From DAOUAE01 sp034433795 (GTDB lineage Bacteria; Chloroflexota; UBA6077; FW602-bin22; DAOUAE01): a stretch of 47,461 nt of DNA. Numbering within the stretch: the stretch's first letter is position 1; each line of letters begins with the position of its first letter. The stretch is taken from positions 1 through 47,461 of the forward strand of contig DAOUAE010000076.1 of assembly GCA_034433795.1 (NCBI GenBank), given 5' to 3'. Position numbers and translations under genes: made by a program. Below the pieces are notes generated by a model. That model had not been told where the DNA came from and made no database searches. It saw only the letters and a list, made by a program, of their open reading frames with translations. Positions 40,350-47,461 of the stretch are shown in pieces.

Positions 40350-40601
40350 ATGCAGGCGAAACCGGAATCCAGCAGCACGAACACGGGCAATCGCACACCG
40401 CTCCAGGCCTTCTTCCTCGCCCGGCTGGCCTACCTGCTGGAGCAGCGGGACCGCTACGCTGAGCTGGTGGGGCCGGACGACTGGCGGCGGAAGCTGATCG
40501 GTCGGTGCATCTACTCGACCTACTGCGACTGCCTGGAGCAGGGCGTCGGGGAAGAGGCCCGAGCGTTGCTGGCCCGGGCGCGCGGCGCTGCCAGAAACTA
40601 G
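40350..40601 (+). CDS. Small unrecognised protein
   Basis: This 83-residue soluble protein has a polar N-terminus and a helical core LQAFFLARLAYLLEQRDRYAELVGPDDWRRKLIGRCIYSTYCDCLEQGVGEEARALLARAR. I do not recognise a family. GGGGAG six bases before the ATG and a strong promoter upstream support it as real. Two Cys residues in YCDC could bind metal or form a disulfide. It lies between the DUF4129 gene and another small membrane protein. Confidence 0.68.
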   Translation: MQAKPESSSTNTGNRTPLQAFFLARLAYLLEQRDRYAELVGPDDWRRKLIGRCIYSTYCDCLEQGVGEEARALLARARGAARN

Positions 40602-40680
40602 CCAGGGCGCGGCGGACCGGCCGGGCGCGGCGGCGGTGATGGTCTGGGTCGTGCGAGCCGGTCCGGGCGGGAGGAGTGCC

Positions 40681-40974
40681 ATGGAGCAGGCGGGACAGCG
40701 GGCACTGCGAGAGCAGCTGCGCGGGCAGGTCATGCTGGCGCGGGAGCGTGTGACCACGATCGCCCGGGCGGTGGCCCCAGGGGTGCTGCCCCAGCGTCTG
40801 CAGGGTGGGTGGCAGGCGCTGCGGGTCCGGTGGTCCCAGCAGCCGCTGCGGCGACGGGTGGGGCTGGTCGGTGGCTCCACGCTGGCGCTGGCCCTGCTGG
40901 CGCTGGCCGTCTGGCGCTGGCGCCAGTCTCGCTGGCGTGAGCGGTTCAGCCGCCTCTTCGGTCCGCGTGACTGA
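40681..40974 (+). CDS. Small single-pass membrane protein
   Basis: This 97-residue protein has a charged N-terminal region (about 1-55) with amphipathic helices, one membrane helix (VGLVGGSTLALALLALAVWRW) and a basic C-terminus (RRQSRWRERFSRLF-like). GGAGGAG lies just before the ATG at 40681. An in-frame upstream start at 40636 is possible but has no ribosome site. It is followed at once by a strong terminator and probably shares the promoter at 40264 with the gene at 40350. No family recognised. Confidence 0.68.
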   Translation: MEQAGQRALREQLRGQVMLARERVTTIARAVAPGVLPQRLQGGWQALRVRWSQQPLRRRVGLVGGSTLALALLALAVWRWRQSRWRERFSRLFGPRD

Positions 40975-40994
40975 CCGGTCAGGACGAGGACGCG

Positions 40995-41027
40995 AAAGGC
41001 ACCCGCCGACAGGCGGGTGCCTTTTTT
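40995..41027. terminator. Rho-independent terminator
   Basis: GGCACCCGCC and GGCGGGTGCC form a perfect stem with loop GACA, followed by six T on the plus strand and preceded by AAA. It is the clearest intrinsic terminator in the window and can serve both the small genes and the convergent aldehyde dehydrogenase gene. Confidence 0.93.
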
Positions 41028-41049
41028 GATCGCGGCCGGGGGGACCGCC

Positions 41050-42537
41050 TCAGACTTTGAACCAGTCCATCGGCTCGGCGGCCAGGTCGACCACCACGTT
41101 TTTGACCTGAGTGTACTCCAGGAGCGTCTGGGGCCCGAGTTCGCGGCCGATCCCGCTCTGTTTGTAGCCGCCGAACGGCGCGCCCAGGTAGTTCACCACC
41201 GGGTGGTTGATCGAGATGTTCCCGGCGCGGAGGCGGCGGGCCACCCGGTGGGCCCGGCGGATATCGCGGGTCCAGACCGAGGCGGTCAGCCCGTAGATCA
41301 CATTGTTGGCCACGGCCACCGCTTCATCCTCATCGCGGAACCGCAGGACCGTCAGGACCGGGCCGAAGATCTCCTCCTGGGCCACCCGCATCGTGGGGCG
41401 GACGTCGACCAGCACGGTGGGCAGAAGGTAGTGGCCGCGAGCCAGGGCCGGGTCGCTCGGCGGGCGCCCGCCGCAGGCGACGACGGCGCCCTCGCGCTGG
41501 CCGAGGGCGATGTAGGCCAGGACCCGCTCGCGCTGGCGCTGGCTGATGAGCGGTCCCATCTGCGTGCGTTCATCGAGGGGATCGCCCAGCCGGATCCGCT
41601 GGGCCTTCTCGACGAAGCGGGCGACGAACTCCTCGTAGATCGTCTCTTCGAGCAGGAGCCGGCTGCGGGCGGTGCAGCGCTGGCCGGCGTTGGTGTAGAT
41701 GCCGAAGAGGGCGCCCTTCAGGGCGGCGTCGAGGTCGGCGTCGGCGAAGACGATGTTCGGTCCCTTGCCGCCCAGTTCCAGCGAGACCTTCTTAATCGTG
41801 GTGGCGGCCAGCCGCATGATCTCGCGGCCGGTCTCGGTCTCGCCGGTGAACGAGATCTTGTCCACGTCCGGGTGCTGGGCCAGGGCGCGGCCGACCACCG
41901 GCCCGGGGCCGGGCAGGACGTTGAGGGCGCCGGGCGGGAGACCCGCCTCCTGGGCCAGGGCGGCCAGGCGCAGAGCGGTGAGCGGGGTGTAGGAGGCCGG
42001 CTTGATGACCACGGTGTTGCCGGCCGCCAGGGCCGGCGCGGCTTTCCAGGCGGCGATGAGCAGCGGGAAGTTCCAGGGCACGATGAGGGCGCAGACCCCG
42101 TAGGGTTCGCGCAGGGTGTAGTCGAAGAGGTCGGCCGAGGCCAGAGGGATCGTCTCGCCGTAGAGGCGGGGCGCCCAGGCGGCGTAGTACTCGAAACAGC
42201 TGGCGGTGTTGGCCACGTCCTGGCGGGCCTCGACGATCGGCTTGCCGCTGTTGGTGGTCTCCAGCACCGCCAGGTCGTCGGCGGCCTGGCGAATGAGGTC
42301 GGCCAGGCGGAACAGGCGGCGCTGGCGCTCGTAGGCCGAGAGCGTCCCCCACGTCTCCTCGAAGGCCCGGCGGGCGGCGGCGACCGCCTGCTCCACATCG
42401 CGTTCGTCGGCCTCGGCGACCTCGGCGATCACCTCACCGGTCGCCGGGTTGTGGACGGGGAAGGTCCGCCCGCTGGCGCCGGGCTGCTCACGGCCGTTGA
42501 TAAAGAGCCCGTACTGGCGTACCTGCGTCACGCTCAT
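41050..42537 (-). CDS. NAD(P)-dependent aldehyde dehydrogenase
   Basis: This 495-residue protein of the betaine-aldehyde/gamma-aminobutyraldehyde dehydrogenase type has VPWNFPLLIAAWKAAPALAAGNTVVIKPA, FTGETETGREIM, the catalytic Glu in LELGGKGPNIVF, the catalytic Cys in NAGQRCTARSRLL, EEIFGPVL and FGGYKQSGIGRELG. Soluble and full length. The ATG at 42537 has GGAGGAG upstream. It is monocistronic, with its own promoter and the shared terminator at 41027. The exact aldehyde is not determinable by eye. Confidence 0.93.
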   Translation of the reverse strand: MSVTQVRQYGLFINGREQPGASGRTFPVHNPATGEVIAEVAEADERDVEQAVAAARRAFEETWGTLSAYERQRRLFRLADLIRQAADDLAVLETTNSGKPIVEARQDVANTASCFEYYAAWAPRLYGETIPLASADLFDYTLREPYGVCALIVPWNFPLLIAAWKAAPALAAGNTVVIKPASYTPLTALRLAALAQEAGLPPGALNVLPGPGPVVGRALAQHPDVDKISFTGETETGREIMRLAATTIKKVSLELGGKGPNIVFADADLDAALKGALFGIYTNAGQRCTARSRLLLEETIYEEFVARFVEKAQRIRLGDPLDERTQMGPLISQRQRERVLAYIALGQREGAVVACGGRPPSDPALARGHYLLPTVLVDVRPTMRVAQEEIFGPVLTVLRFRDEDEAVAVANNVIYGLTASVWTRDIRRAHRVARRLRAGNISINHPVVNYLGAPFGGYKQSGIGRELGPQTLLEYTQVKNVVVDLAAEPMDWFKV

Positions 42538-42569
42538 CGTTCTCCTCCGGTCCCGTCCTGCTGGACGCT

Positions 42570-42575
42570 AGTGTA
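42570..42575 (-). promoter_or_regulatory. -10 element for the aldehyde dehydrogenase gene
   Basis: TACACT on the minus strand, preceded by CGC, about 33 bases before the ATG. Confidence 0.42.
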
Positions 42576-42664
42576 GCGCCTTTCGGGCGCGCCGGCCAGC
42601 CCCGAATAGATGGCCGGCGAGCGGCCGTGGCGGCCAGGTGTTGCGTGCCCCGAGACCTATCCTC

Positions 42665-42670
42665 TACAAT
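42665..42670 (+). promoter_or_regulatory. -10 element for the nucleotidyltransferase/mutase fusion gene
   Basis: TACAAT, preceded by CTC, about 88 bases before the ATG at 42758. It lies within an upstream extension of the open frame, which supports the later start. Confidence 0.42.
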
Positions 42671-42757
42671 TGGAGCCGTACCCGCCGTTCACCGGGAGGC
42701 CAGGGCGGCCAGGGTGGCAAAGAGGCCACACAGGCAGTCGGTTCGCGGGAGGACGCC

Positions 42758-45247
42758 ATGAAGGCGGTGGTCATGGCCGGTGGAGAGGGCACACGGCTCC
42801 GGCCCCTGACGATCAATCGGCCCAAGCCGATGGTGCAGATCGTCAACAAGCCGGTTCTCGAGCACGTGCTGGATCTGCTCAAACGCCACGGTATCACCGA
42901 GGTCATCATCACCGTGCAGTATCTCGCCTCGGTCATTCAGGACTACTTCGGCGACGGCTCCCATCTGGGGATGCAGATCATTTACTCGGTCGAGGAGACG
43001 CCGCTGGGCACCGCCGGCAGTGTCAAGAACGCTCAGCGCTACCTTGATGACACCTTTCTGGTCATCAGCGGCGACGCCTTGACCGATTTCAATCTGACCG
43101 AGATCATCCGCTGGCACAAGGAGCGGCGAGCGACGGCGACCCTGACCCTCTACCAGGTCCCCAACCCGCTGGAGTACGGCGTGGTGATCATCGATGACGA
43201 GGGGCGCATCCTGAAATTCCTGGAGAAGCCGGGCTGGGGCGAGGTCTTCTCGGACACGGTCAACACCGGCATCTACGTCCTGGAACCGACGATCTTCGAT
43301 TACTATCCGGCCGGGCAGCCGGTGGACTTCAGCCAGGAGGTCTTCCCCAAACTGCTGGAGCGGCGCGATCGCCTGTACGGCTACGTGGCCCAGGGGTACT
43401 GGTGCGACGTCGGCAACCTCAGCGAGTACATGCGGGCGAACGCCGACGTGCTGCTGGGCAAGGTGAATCTCGCGCCCATCGGCCGGGAGATCGGGCCGGG
43501 CATCTGGTGTGAGAGCGAGGATGTGGAGATCGCGCCCGACGCCCAGCTGCACGGGCCGATCTGGCTGGGCCAGGCCTCCAAGATCAAGGGGGGCGTCATC
43601 ATCCACGGCCCGACGGTCATCCGCGACTACACCATCATCGACGACCGGGCCCAGGTCGACCGCTCGATCATCTGGCGCAACTCGTATATCGGCGAGCGGG
43701 CCGAGGTGCGCGGGGCGATCGTCTGTCGGCAGTGTTCCATCAAGGCCAAGGCGATGGTCTTCGAGGGGGCGGTGATCGGCGACGAGACGGTCGTCGGTGA
43801 GGGGGCGATCATCCAGCCCAACGTCAAGATCTGGCCGCGGAAGGAGATCGAGGCGGGGGCCACCGTCTCCACCAGCCTGATCTGGGGCTCGGGGGCCCGG
43901 CGGGTGCTCTTCGGTCGCTGGGGGGTCACCGGGCTGGTGAACATCGACCTGACGCCGGAGTTCGTGGCCCGGCTGGGAGCCGCCTACGGCTCGACCTTGC
44001 CCAAGGGGGCGACGGTGGTCATCAACCGCGACCTGCACCGGGGCTCGCGCATGCTCAAGCGCGCCCTCATCAGCGGTCTCCCCTCGGCCGGGGTCAACGT
44101 CCTCGATATCAAGGCGGTGCCGATTCCGGTCGCCCGGTTCATCACCAAGGCGGCCGGGGCCAGCGGGGGCGTGCACCTGCGGATCTCGCCGTTCGACGAC
44201 CGGGTGGTCGATATCAAATTCTTCGACGCGCGGGGCCTGGATATCGACCGCAACACCGAGCGCAAGATCGAGAACATGTTCTTCCGTGAGGACTACCGCC
44301 GGGCCTACCGCGACGAGCTGGGGGTTATCACCGAGGCGCCCCACCTGGTCAACACCTACCTCGAGGCCTTCAAGCGGACCCTGCCGGCGACGGTGTCCTG
44401 CCGTGGGCGGCTGGTCATTGACTACGCGCACTCGCCGGCGGCCCAGATCCTCCCCGGGCTGCTCCATCACTACGGCTGCGACGTCATCCCGATCAATGCC
44501 GCCCTCGACGAGTGGAAGCTCTGGCGGCGGCCAGAGGAGTTCGAAGCCACGTTGCGCGATCTGGCCCTCATCGCCCGCAGCCTCTCGGCCCGTCTGGCCA
44601 TCCGTCTGGATGCGGGCGGGGAGAAGGTCTTCGTCATCGACGACAGCGGCACCATCGTCCCGGGCTGGTCGCTCCTGGCGGCGGTGGCGACCCTGCTCTG
44701 GCAGACGCACCCTGGCGGGACGGTGGCCGTGCCGGTGACCGCGCCCAAGATCTTCGAGCGGCTGGCCGAGCGCTATGGCGCCAGTGTGATCCGGACCCGC
44801 ACCAGCGCCCAGTCGCTGATGAGCGCGGCGGCCCAGCCGGGGGTGATCCTGGCCGGCGACGGCGACGGGGGACTGATCTTCCCGGAGTTCCACCCGGCGA
44901 TGGACGGTCTCTACGCCATCGTCCGGTTGCCCCACCTGCTGGAGAGCCAGCAGGTCAATCTGAGCGAGGTGGTGCGGGCTCTGCCGCCGTACTACCTGGC
45001 CCGCACCAAGGTCCCCTGCTCCTGGGAGGATAAGGGCAAGGTCATGCGCCTGCTGAGCCAGCAGTTCCAGGACCAGCGGGTCCGCCAGATCGACGGCATC
45101 AAGATCGACATGGGAGACGAGTGGGTGCTGGTGCTGCCGGATGTCGACCGCCCGCTCTTCCACGTCATCGCCGAATCGGTCTCGCCGGAGGACGCGCAGG
45201 CGCTGACCGAAAAATATGCTGCGCTGGTGAGCAGCCTGCAACGCTGA
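42758..45247 (+). CDS. Sugar nucleotidyltransferase / left-handed helix / phosphohexomutase-like fusion (GDP-mannose pyrophosphorylase type)
   Basis: This 829-residue protein has three parts. An NTP-transferase domain (1-230) has GGEGTRLRP (8-16), RPKPM and SGDALTD. A hexapeptide-repeat region (about 245-365) has runs such as GPTVIRDYTIID. A phosphoglucomutase/phosphomannomutase-like part (about 375-829) follows. Its N-terminal motif is FGRWGVTGLVN. In the mutase part the TASHNP loop is RISPFD (Ser477 kept, His/Asn lost), the metal loop DGDADR is DAGGEK (618-623) and the sugar loop GExSGH is GDGDGG (700-705). The transferase half looks active and may make GDP-mannose; mutase activity is doubtful. 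The ATG at 42758 follows GGGAGG. Inositol-phosphate synthase follows after 81 bases. Confidence 0.9.
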   Translation: MKAVVMAGGEGTRLRPLTINRPKPMVQIVNKPVLEHVLDLLKRHGITEVIITVQYLASVIQDYFGDGSHLGMQIIYSVEETPLGTAGSVKNAQRYLDDTFLVISGDALTDFNLTEIIRWHKERRATATLTLYQVPNPLEYGVVIIDDEGRILKFLEKPGWGEVFSDTVNTGIYVLEPTIFDYYPAGQPVDFSQEVFPKLLERRDRLYGYVAQGYWCDVGNLSEYMRANADVLLGKVNLAPIGREIGPGIWCESEDVEIAPDAQLHGPIWLGQASKIKGGVIIHGPTVIRDYTIIDDRAQVDRSIIWRNSYIGERAEVRGAIVCRQCSIKAKAMVFEGAVIGDETVVGEGAIIQPNVKIWPRKEIEAGATVSTSLIWGSGARRVLFGRWGVTGLVNIDLTPEFVARLGAAYGSTLPKGATVVINRDLHRGSRMLKRALISGLPSAGVNVLDIKAVPIPVARFITKAAGASGGVHLRISPFDDRVVDIKFFDARGLDIDRNTERKIENMFFREDYRRAYRDELGVITEAPHLVNTYLEAFKRTLPATVSCRGRLVIDYAHSPAAQILPGLLHHYGCDVIPINAALDEWKLWRRPEEFEATLRDLALIARSLSARLAIRLDAGGEKVFVIDDSGTIVPGWSLLAAVATLLWQTHPGGTVAVPVTAPKIFERLAERYGASVIRTRTSAQSLMSAAAQPGVILAGDGDGGLIFPEFHPAMDGLYAIVRLPHLLESQQVNLSEVVRALPPYYLARTKVPCSWEDKGKVMRLLSQQFQDQRVRQIDGIKIDMGDEWVLVLPDVDRPLFHVIAESVSPEDAQALTEKYAALVSSLQR

Positions 45248-45328
45248 GCCAGTCGCCCAGGCCCGGTTGGGGGATCGGCGTGGCGGGTGGAGCCCGGGCG
45301 AACGACCGCACGATGGGAGAGCGTCGGC

Positions 45329-46423
45329 ATGGGCAAGATTCGTGTCGCGATCGTCGGCGTGGGGAACTGCGCTTCGGCCCTCGTCCAGGGGGTGCACTAC
45401 TACCGCACGGCTTCCGCTGATGGCGAGGTGCCGGGGCTCATGCACGTGACGCTCGGCGGGTACCACGTCGGCGACATCGAGTTCAGCGCCGCCTTCGACG
45501 TCGACCAGACGAAGGTCGGGCGCGATCTGGCCGAGGCGATCTTCGCGCCACCCAACAACACCTGCCGCTTCGCCGAGGTCCCCCGGCTGGGGGTGCCGGT
45601 TCTGGCCGGGCCGGTGCTGGACGGGGTCGGCCGCTACACCGCGGGGGTGGTCCGGCCGGTCGACGGCTCGCCGGTGGCGGTGGCCCGCGTGCTCCGCGAG
45701 ACCGGCACCGAGGTCGTCGTCAACTTTCTGCCGGTGGGCAGCGAAGAGGCCACCCGCTGGTACGCGGAGCAGGCGCTGGCGGCAGGCTGCGGCTTTGTCA
45801 ACTGCATTCCGGTGTTCATCGCCAGCGACCCGGTCTGGCAGCAGCGTTTCCGGGCGGCCGGTCTGCCGGTCATCGGCGACGATGTCAAGTCCCAGGTCGG
45901 GGCCACGATCACCCATCGGGTTCTGGCCCGGCTGTTCCGCGAGCGCGGCGTCCGGCTCGACCGGACCTATCAGCTGAACTTCGGCGGCAACACCGATTTC
46001 CTGAACATGCTCGAGCGCGAGCGGCTGGAATCCAAGAAGATCTCCAAGACCCGGGCCGTGACCTCGCAGCTCGACTACGAGCTGCCGGCCGGAAGCGTGC
46101 ACGTCGGGCCCAGCGACTACGTGCCCTGGCTGAACGACCGGAAGTGGTGCTACATCCGGCTGGAGGGCCGTCTCTTCGGCGATGTTCCAGTGAATATCGA
46201 GCTCAAGCTCGAGGTGTGGGACTCGCCCAACTCGGCCGGCGTGGTGGTCGACGCCATCCGCTGCTGCAAACTGGCGCTGGACCGGGGCCTGGGTGGACCG
46301 CTCCTGGGCCCCTCGGCTTACCTGATGAAATCGCCGCCCCGGCAGTACACCGACGCCGAGGCCCGGGCCTTGCTGGAGGCCTTCATCGCCGGTCAGCCCG
46401 AGCCTGGCTGGTCGGCAGACTGA
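45329..46423 (+). CDS. ino1: myo-Inositol-1-phosphate (inositol-3-phosphate) synthase
   Basis: This enzyme converts glucose-6-phosphate to inositol-3-phosphate using NAD. The 364-residue actinobacterial-type protein starts MGKIRVAIVGVGNCASALVQG. It has VVNFLPVGSEEATRWYAEQAL, NCIPVFIAS, GDDVKSQVGATITHR, LNFGGNTDFLNM, KISKTRAVTSQL and ELKLEVWDSPNSAGVVVDAIRC, all family hallmarks. GGGAGAG precedes the ATG at 45329. Placed after a GDP-mannose-type enzyme, it may supply inositol lipids, mannosyl-inositol or inositol compatible solutes (inference). Confidence 0.95.
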   Translation: MGKIRVAIVGVGNCASALVQGVHYYRTASADGEVPGLMHVTLGGYHVGDIEFSAAFDVDQTKVGRDLAEAIFAPPNNTCRFAEVPRLGVPVLAGPVLDGVGRYTAGVVRPVDGSPVAVARVLRETGTEVVVNFLPVGSEEATRWYAEQALAAGCGFVNCIPVFIASDPVWQQRFRAAGLPVIGDDVKSQVGATITHRVLARLFRERGVRLDRTYQLNFGGNTDFLNMLERERLESKKISKTRAVTSQLDYELPAGSVHVGPSDYVPWLNDRKWCYIRLEGRLFGDVPVNIELKLEVWDSPNSAGVVVDAIRCCKLALDRGLGGPLLGPSAYLMKSPPRQYTDAEARALLEAFIAGQPEPGWSAD

Positions 46424-46447
46424 CCGGCGCGCCGCTGATCACAGAAT

Positions 46448-46497
46448 GTTTACCGGCGTTAACCAATTATGCGCCCGGTGTTCCTCGCCGCTTAACC
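46448..46497 (+). promoter_or_regulatory. Pho-box-like repeats upstream of pstS
   Basis: GTTTACC (46448), GTTAACC (46458) and CTTAACC (46491) are repeats in the same orientation. The last two are 33 bases apart, i.e. three turns of 11. Phosphate-regulator (PhoP/PhoB) sites in high-G+C bacteria are direct repeats of a GTTCACC-like unit with 11-base spacing; the first pair here is spaced 10, so this is only a candidate. Confidence 0.35.
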
Positions 46498-46498
46498 T

Positions 46499-46515
46499 CC
46501 CACGGGTAGCGTGGG
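46499..46515. other. Small hairpin in the pstS leader
   Basis: CCCACG, five bases, CGTGGG form a 6-base stem shortly before the pstS start. Its role is unknown. Confidence 0.3.
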
Positions 46516-46553
46516 TGATGAGCGCTCGCCACACACGTGCTGGGAGGTTCTGG

Positions 46554-47461
46554 GTGAACGGTTCGGTGACGCGACGCCAGCTTCTTCGTCAGATCGCTCT
46601 GGGGGCCGGGGGAGTGGCGCTCCTGGCCTGTGCGCCACGGTCGGCGTTGTCGGGCGGCGGGGTGGTGCGGTTGACAGGGGCGGGCTCGACGTTCGTCTAC
46701 CCGCTCTTTTCGAAGCTCTTCGACGAGTACCAGAAGATGAATCCCCAGGTGCGGGTGAACTACCAGTCGGTGGGCTCGGGGGCGGGCATCCGCCAGCTCC
46801 TGGAGCGGACGGTCGACTTCGGGGCCACCGACGCGCCGATGACCGACGAGCAGCTGCGCGAGGCGCCCGGGCCGATCGTTCATCTGCCGGTCACGCTGGG
46901 GGCGGTGGTGGTGGTCTTCAACCTCTCCGGCCTCACCACCCTCCGGCTGGACGGCCCGACGCTGGCCGGGCTCTTTCTGGGGGAGATCGGTCGCTGGAAC
47001 GACCCGCGGCTGCAGGCCCTGAACCCGGATGTGGCCCTGCCGAACCAGCCGGTGGCGGTGGTCCACCGCTCGGACGGGAGCGGCACGACCTACATCTTCA
47101 CCGCCTATCTGAGCGCGGTGAGCGCGGCCTGGCGGCAGCGGGTGGGTGTGGGGACCGCGGTCGCCTGGCCGGTGGGGCTGGGAGCCAAGGGCAACGAGGG
47201 GGTGGCCGGGCAGGTGCGCCAGACGCCGGGGGCGGTGGGCTATGTGGAGCTGACCTACGCCAGCCAGAACAACCTGCCGATGGCCACGCTGCGCAACCGG
47301 GCGGGGGCCTGGGTGGAGCCGCGTCTGCCCGCCATCACGGCGGCGGCGGCCAGTCTGGCCCAGATTCCGGAGGACCTGCGCTTCCTTTTGGTGGACATGC
47401 CGGGCGCCGAGGCCTACCCCCTTGTGGGGGTGACCTGGGTGCTGCTGTACCAGGAGGCGGC
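46554..47461 (+). CDS. pstS: Phosphate ABC transporter substrate-binding protein PstS (C-terminus cut by window edge)
   Basis: PstS captures phosphate outside the membrane for the Pst importer. Read from GTG 46554, the protein begins with a twin-arginine pattern TRRQLLRQIAL (Arg7-Arg8), a hydrophobic stretch and the lipobox LLAC (Cys26), implying Tat export and lipid anchoring. The mature part has LTGAGSTFVYPLFSKLFDEY, VGSGAGIRQLLERTVDFGATDAPM, RWNDPRL, VVHRSDGSGTTYIFTAYLS and GAVGYVELTYA, the typical phosphate-site loops. About 302 codons are present. GGGAGG lies upstream of the GTG. pstC, pstA and pstB presumably follow beyond the window. Confidence 0.93.
   Translation, partial: MNGSVTRRQLLRQIALGAGGVALLACAPRSALSGGGVVRLTGAGSTFVYPLFSKLFDEYQKMNPQVRVNYQSVGSGAGIRQLLERTVDFGATDAPMTDEQLREAPGPIVHLPVTLGAVVVVFNLSGLTTLRLDGPTLAGLFLGEIGRWNDPRLQALNPDVALPNQPVAVVHRSDGSGTTYIFTAYLSAVSAAWRQRVGVGTAVAWPVGLGAKGNEGVAGQVRQTPGAVGYVELTYASQNNLPMATLRNRAGAWVEPRLPAITAAAASLAQIPEDLRFLLVDMPGAEAYPLVGVTWVLLYQEA

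Noticed and set aside
42689..46102. 1137-codon open frame on the minus strand
   Set aside because: Antisense shadow of the nucleotidyltransferase fusion and inositol synthase genes, with no recognisable domain.

Overview
The window is very G+C-rich bacterial chromosome with tightly packed genes, frequent 1-14 base overlaps and many GTG starts. I found no rRNA, tRNA, CRISPR array, transposase or phage gene. The gene content fits a Chloroflexota-type bacterium (moderate confidence, inferred). Pointers are a Thr-Pro-repeat membrane protein, a two-domain ThyX-like protein coupled to dCTP deaminase, a DUF2342 metallopeptidase, a DhnA-type class I aldolase, an actinobacterial-type inositol-phosphate synthase and a MoxR/DUF58/DUF4129 trio. 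A taxonomic call would need a marker-gene tree.

Layout. 1-2.7 kb (minus): recN (partial), nadK, tlyA and two tandem tatA genes. 2.8-5.6 kb: a HisKA sensor kinase and a DUF421 membrane protein converge on a LuxR-type response regulator. The kinase and regulator promoters carry nearly identical 7-2-7 inverted repeats, a likely autoregulatory circuit. 5.7-13.8 kb (minus): a small zinc-ribbon gene, an AarF/UbiB-like kinase, glmS-DUF711-ornithine cyclodeaminase-like, cmk-plsC and a DinB-like protein. 13.8-16.0 kb (minus): dcd-thyX-like, the dTMP branch. 16.1-19.6 kb (plus): a putative catabolic cluster of mannonate-dehydratase-like enolase-superfamily protein, GSA-aminomutase-like transaminase and TIM-barrel isomerase.

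19.67-20.7 kb holds a VapBC-like toxin-antitoxin cassette flanked by duplicated 3' ends of the two neighbouring convergent genes, marking an insertion. 20.7-24.9 kb (minus): selB, a DUF2342 zincin and a NurA-like nuclease joined by ATGA overlaps. 25-27.5 kb: a rhodanese, a class I aldolase and a cupin. 27.4-33.3 kb (minus): argF-cdaA-cdaR-der-HisKA_3 kinase; the kinase 3' end runs 143 bases antisense into the cupin gene. 33.3-36.3 kb (minus): serA, a TPTP-rich membrane protein and an HD-domain protein. 36.4-41 kb (plus): moxR-DUF58-DUF4129, then two small unrecognised genes and a strong terminator. 41-42.5 kb (minus): an aldehyde dehydrogenase. 42.7-46.4 kb (plus): a nucleotidyltransferase/phosphohexomutase fusion with degenerate mutase loops, then inositol-3-phosphate synthase. 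46.5 kb to the end (plus): a PstS-like phosphate-binding protein with Tat and lipoprotein signals, cut by the window edge.

A recurring promoter form is an extended -10 close to TGnTACAAT, seen upstream of many of the genes. Two genes (argF, cmk) begin within about 10 bases of such a -10 and lack a Shine-Dalgarno sequence, suggesting leaderless or near-leaderless messages.
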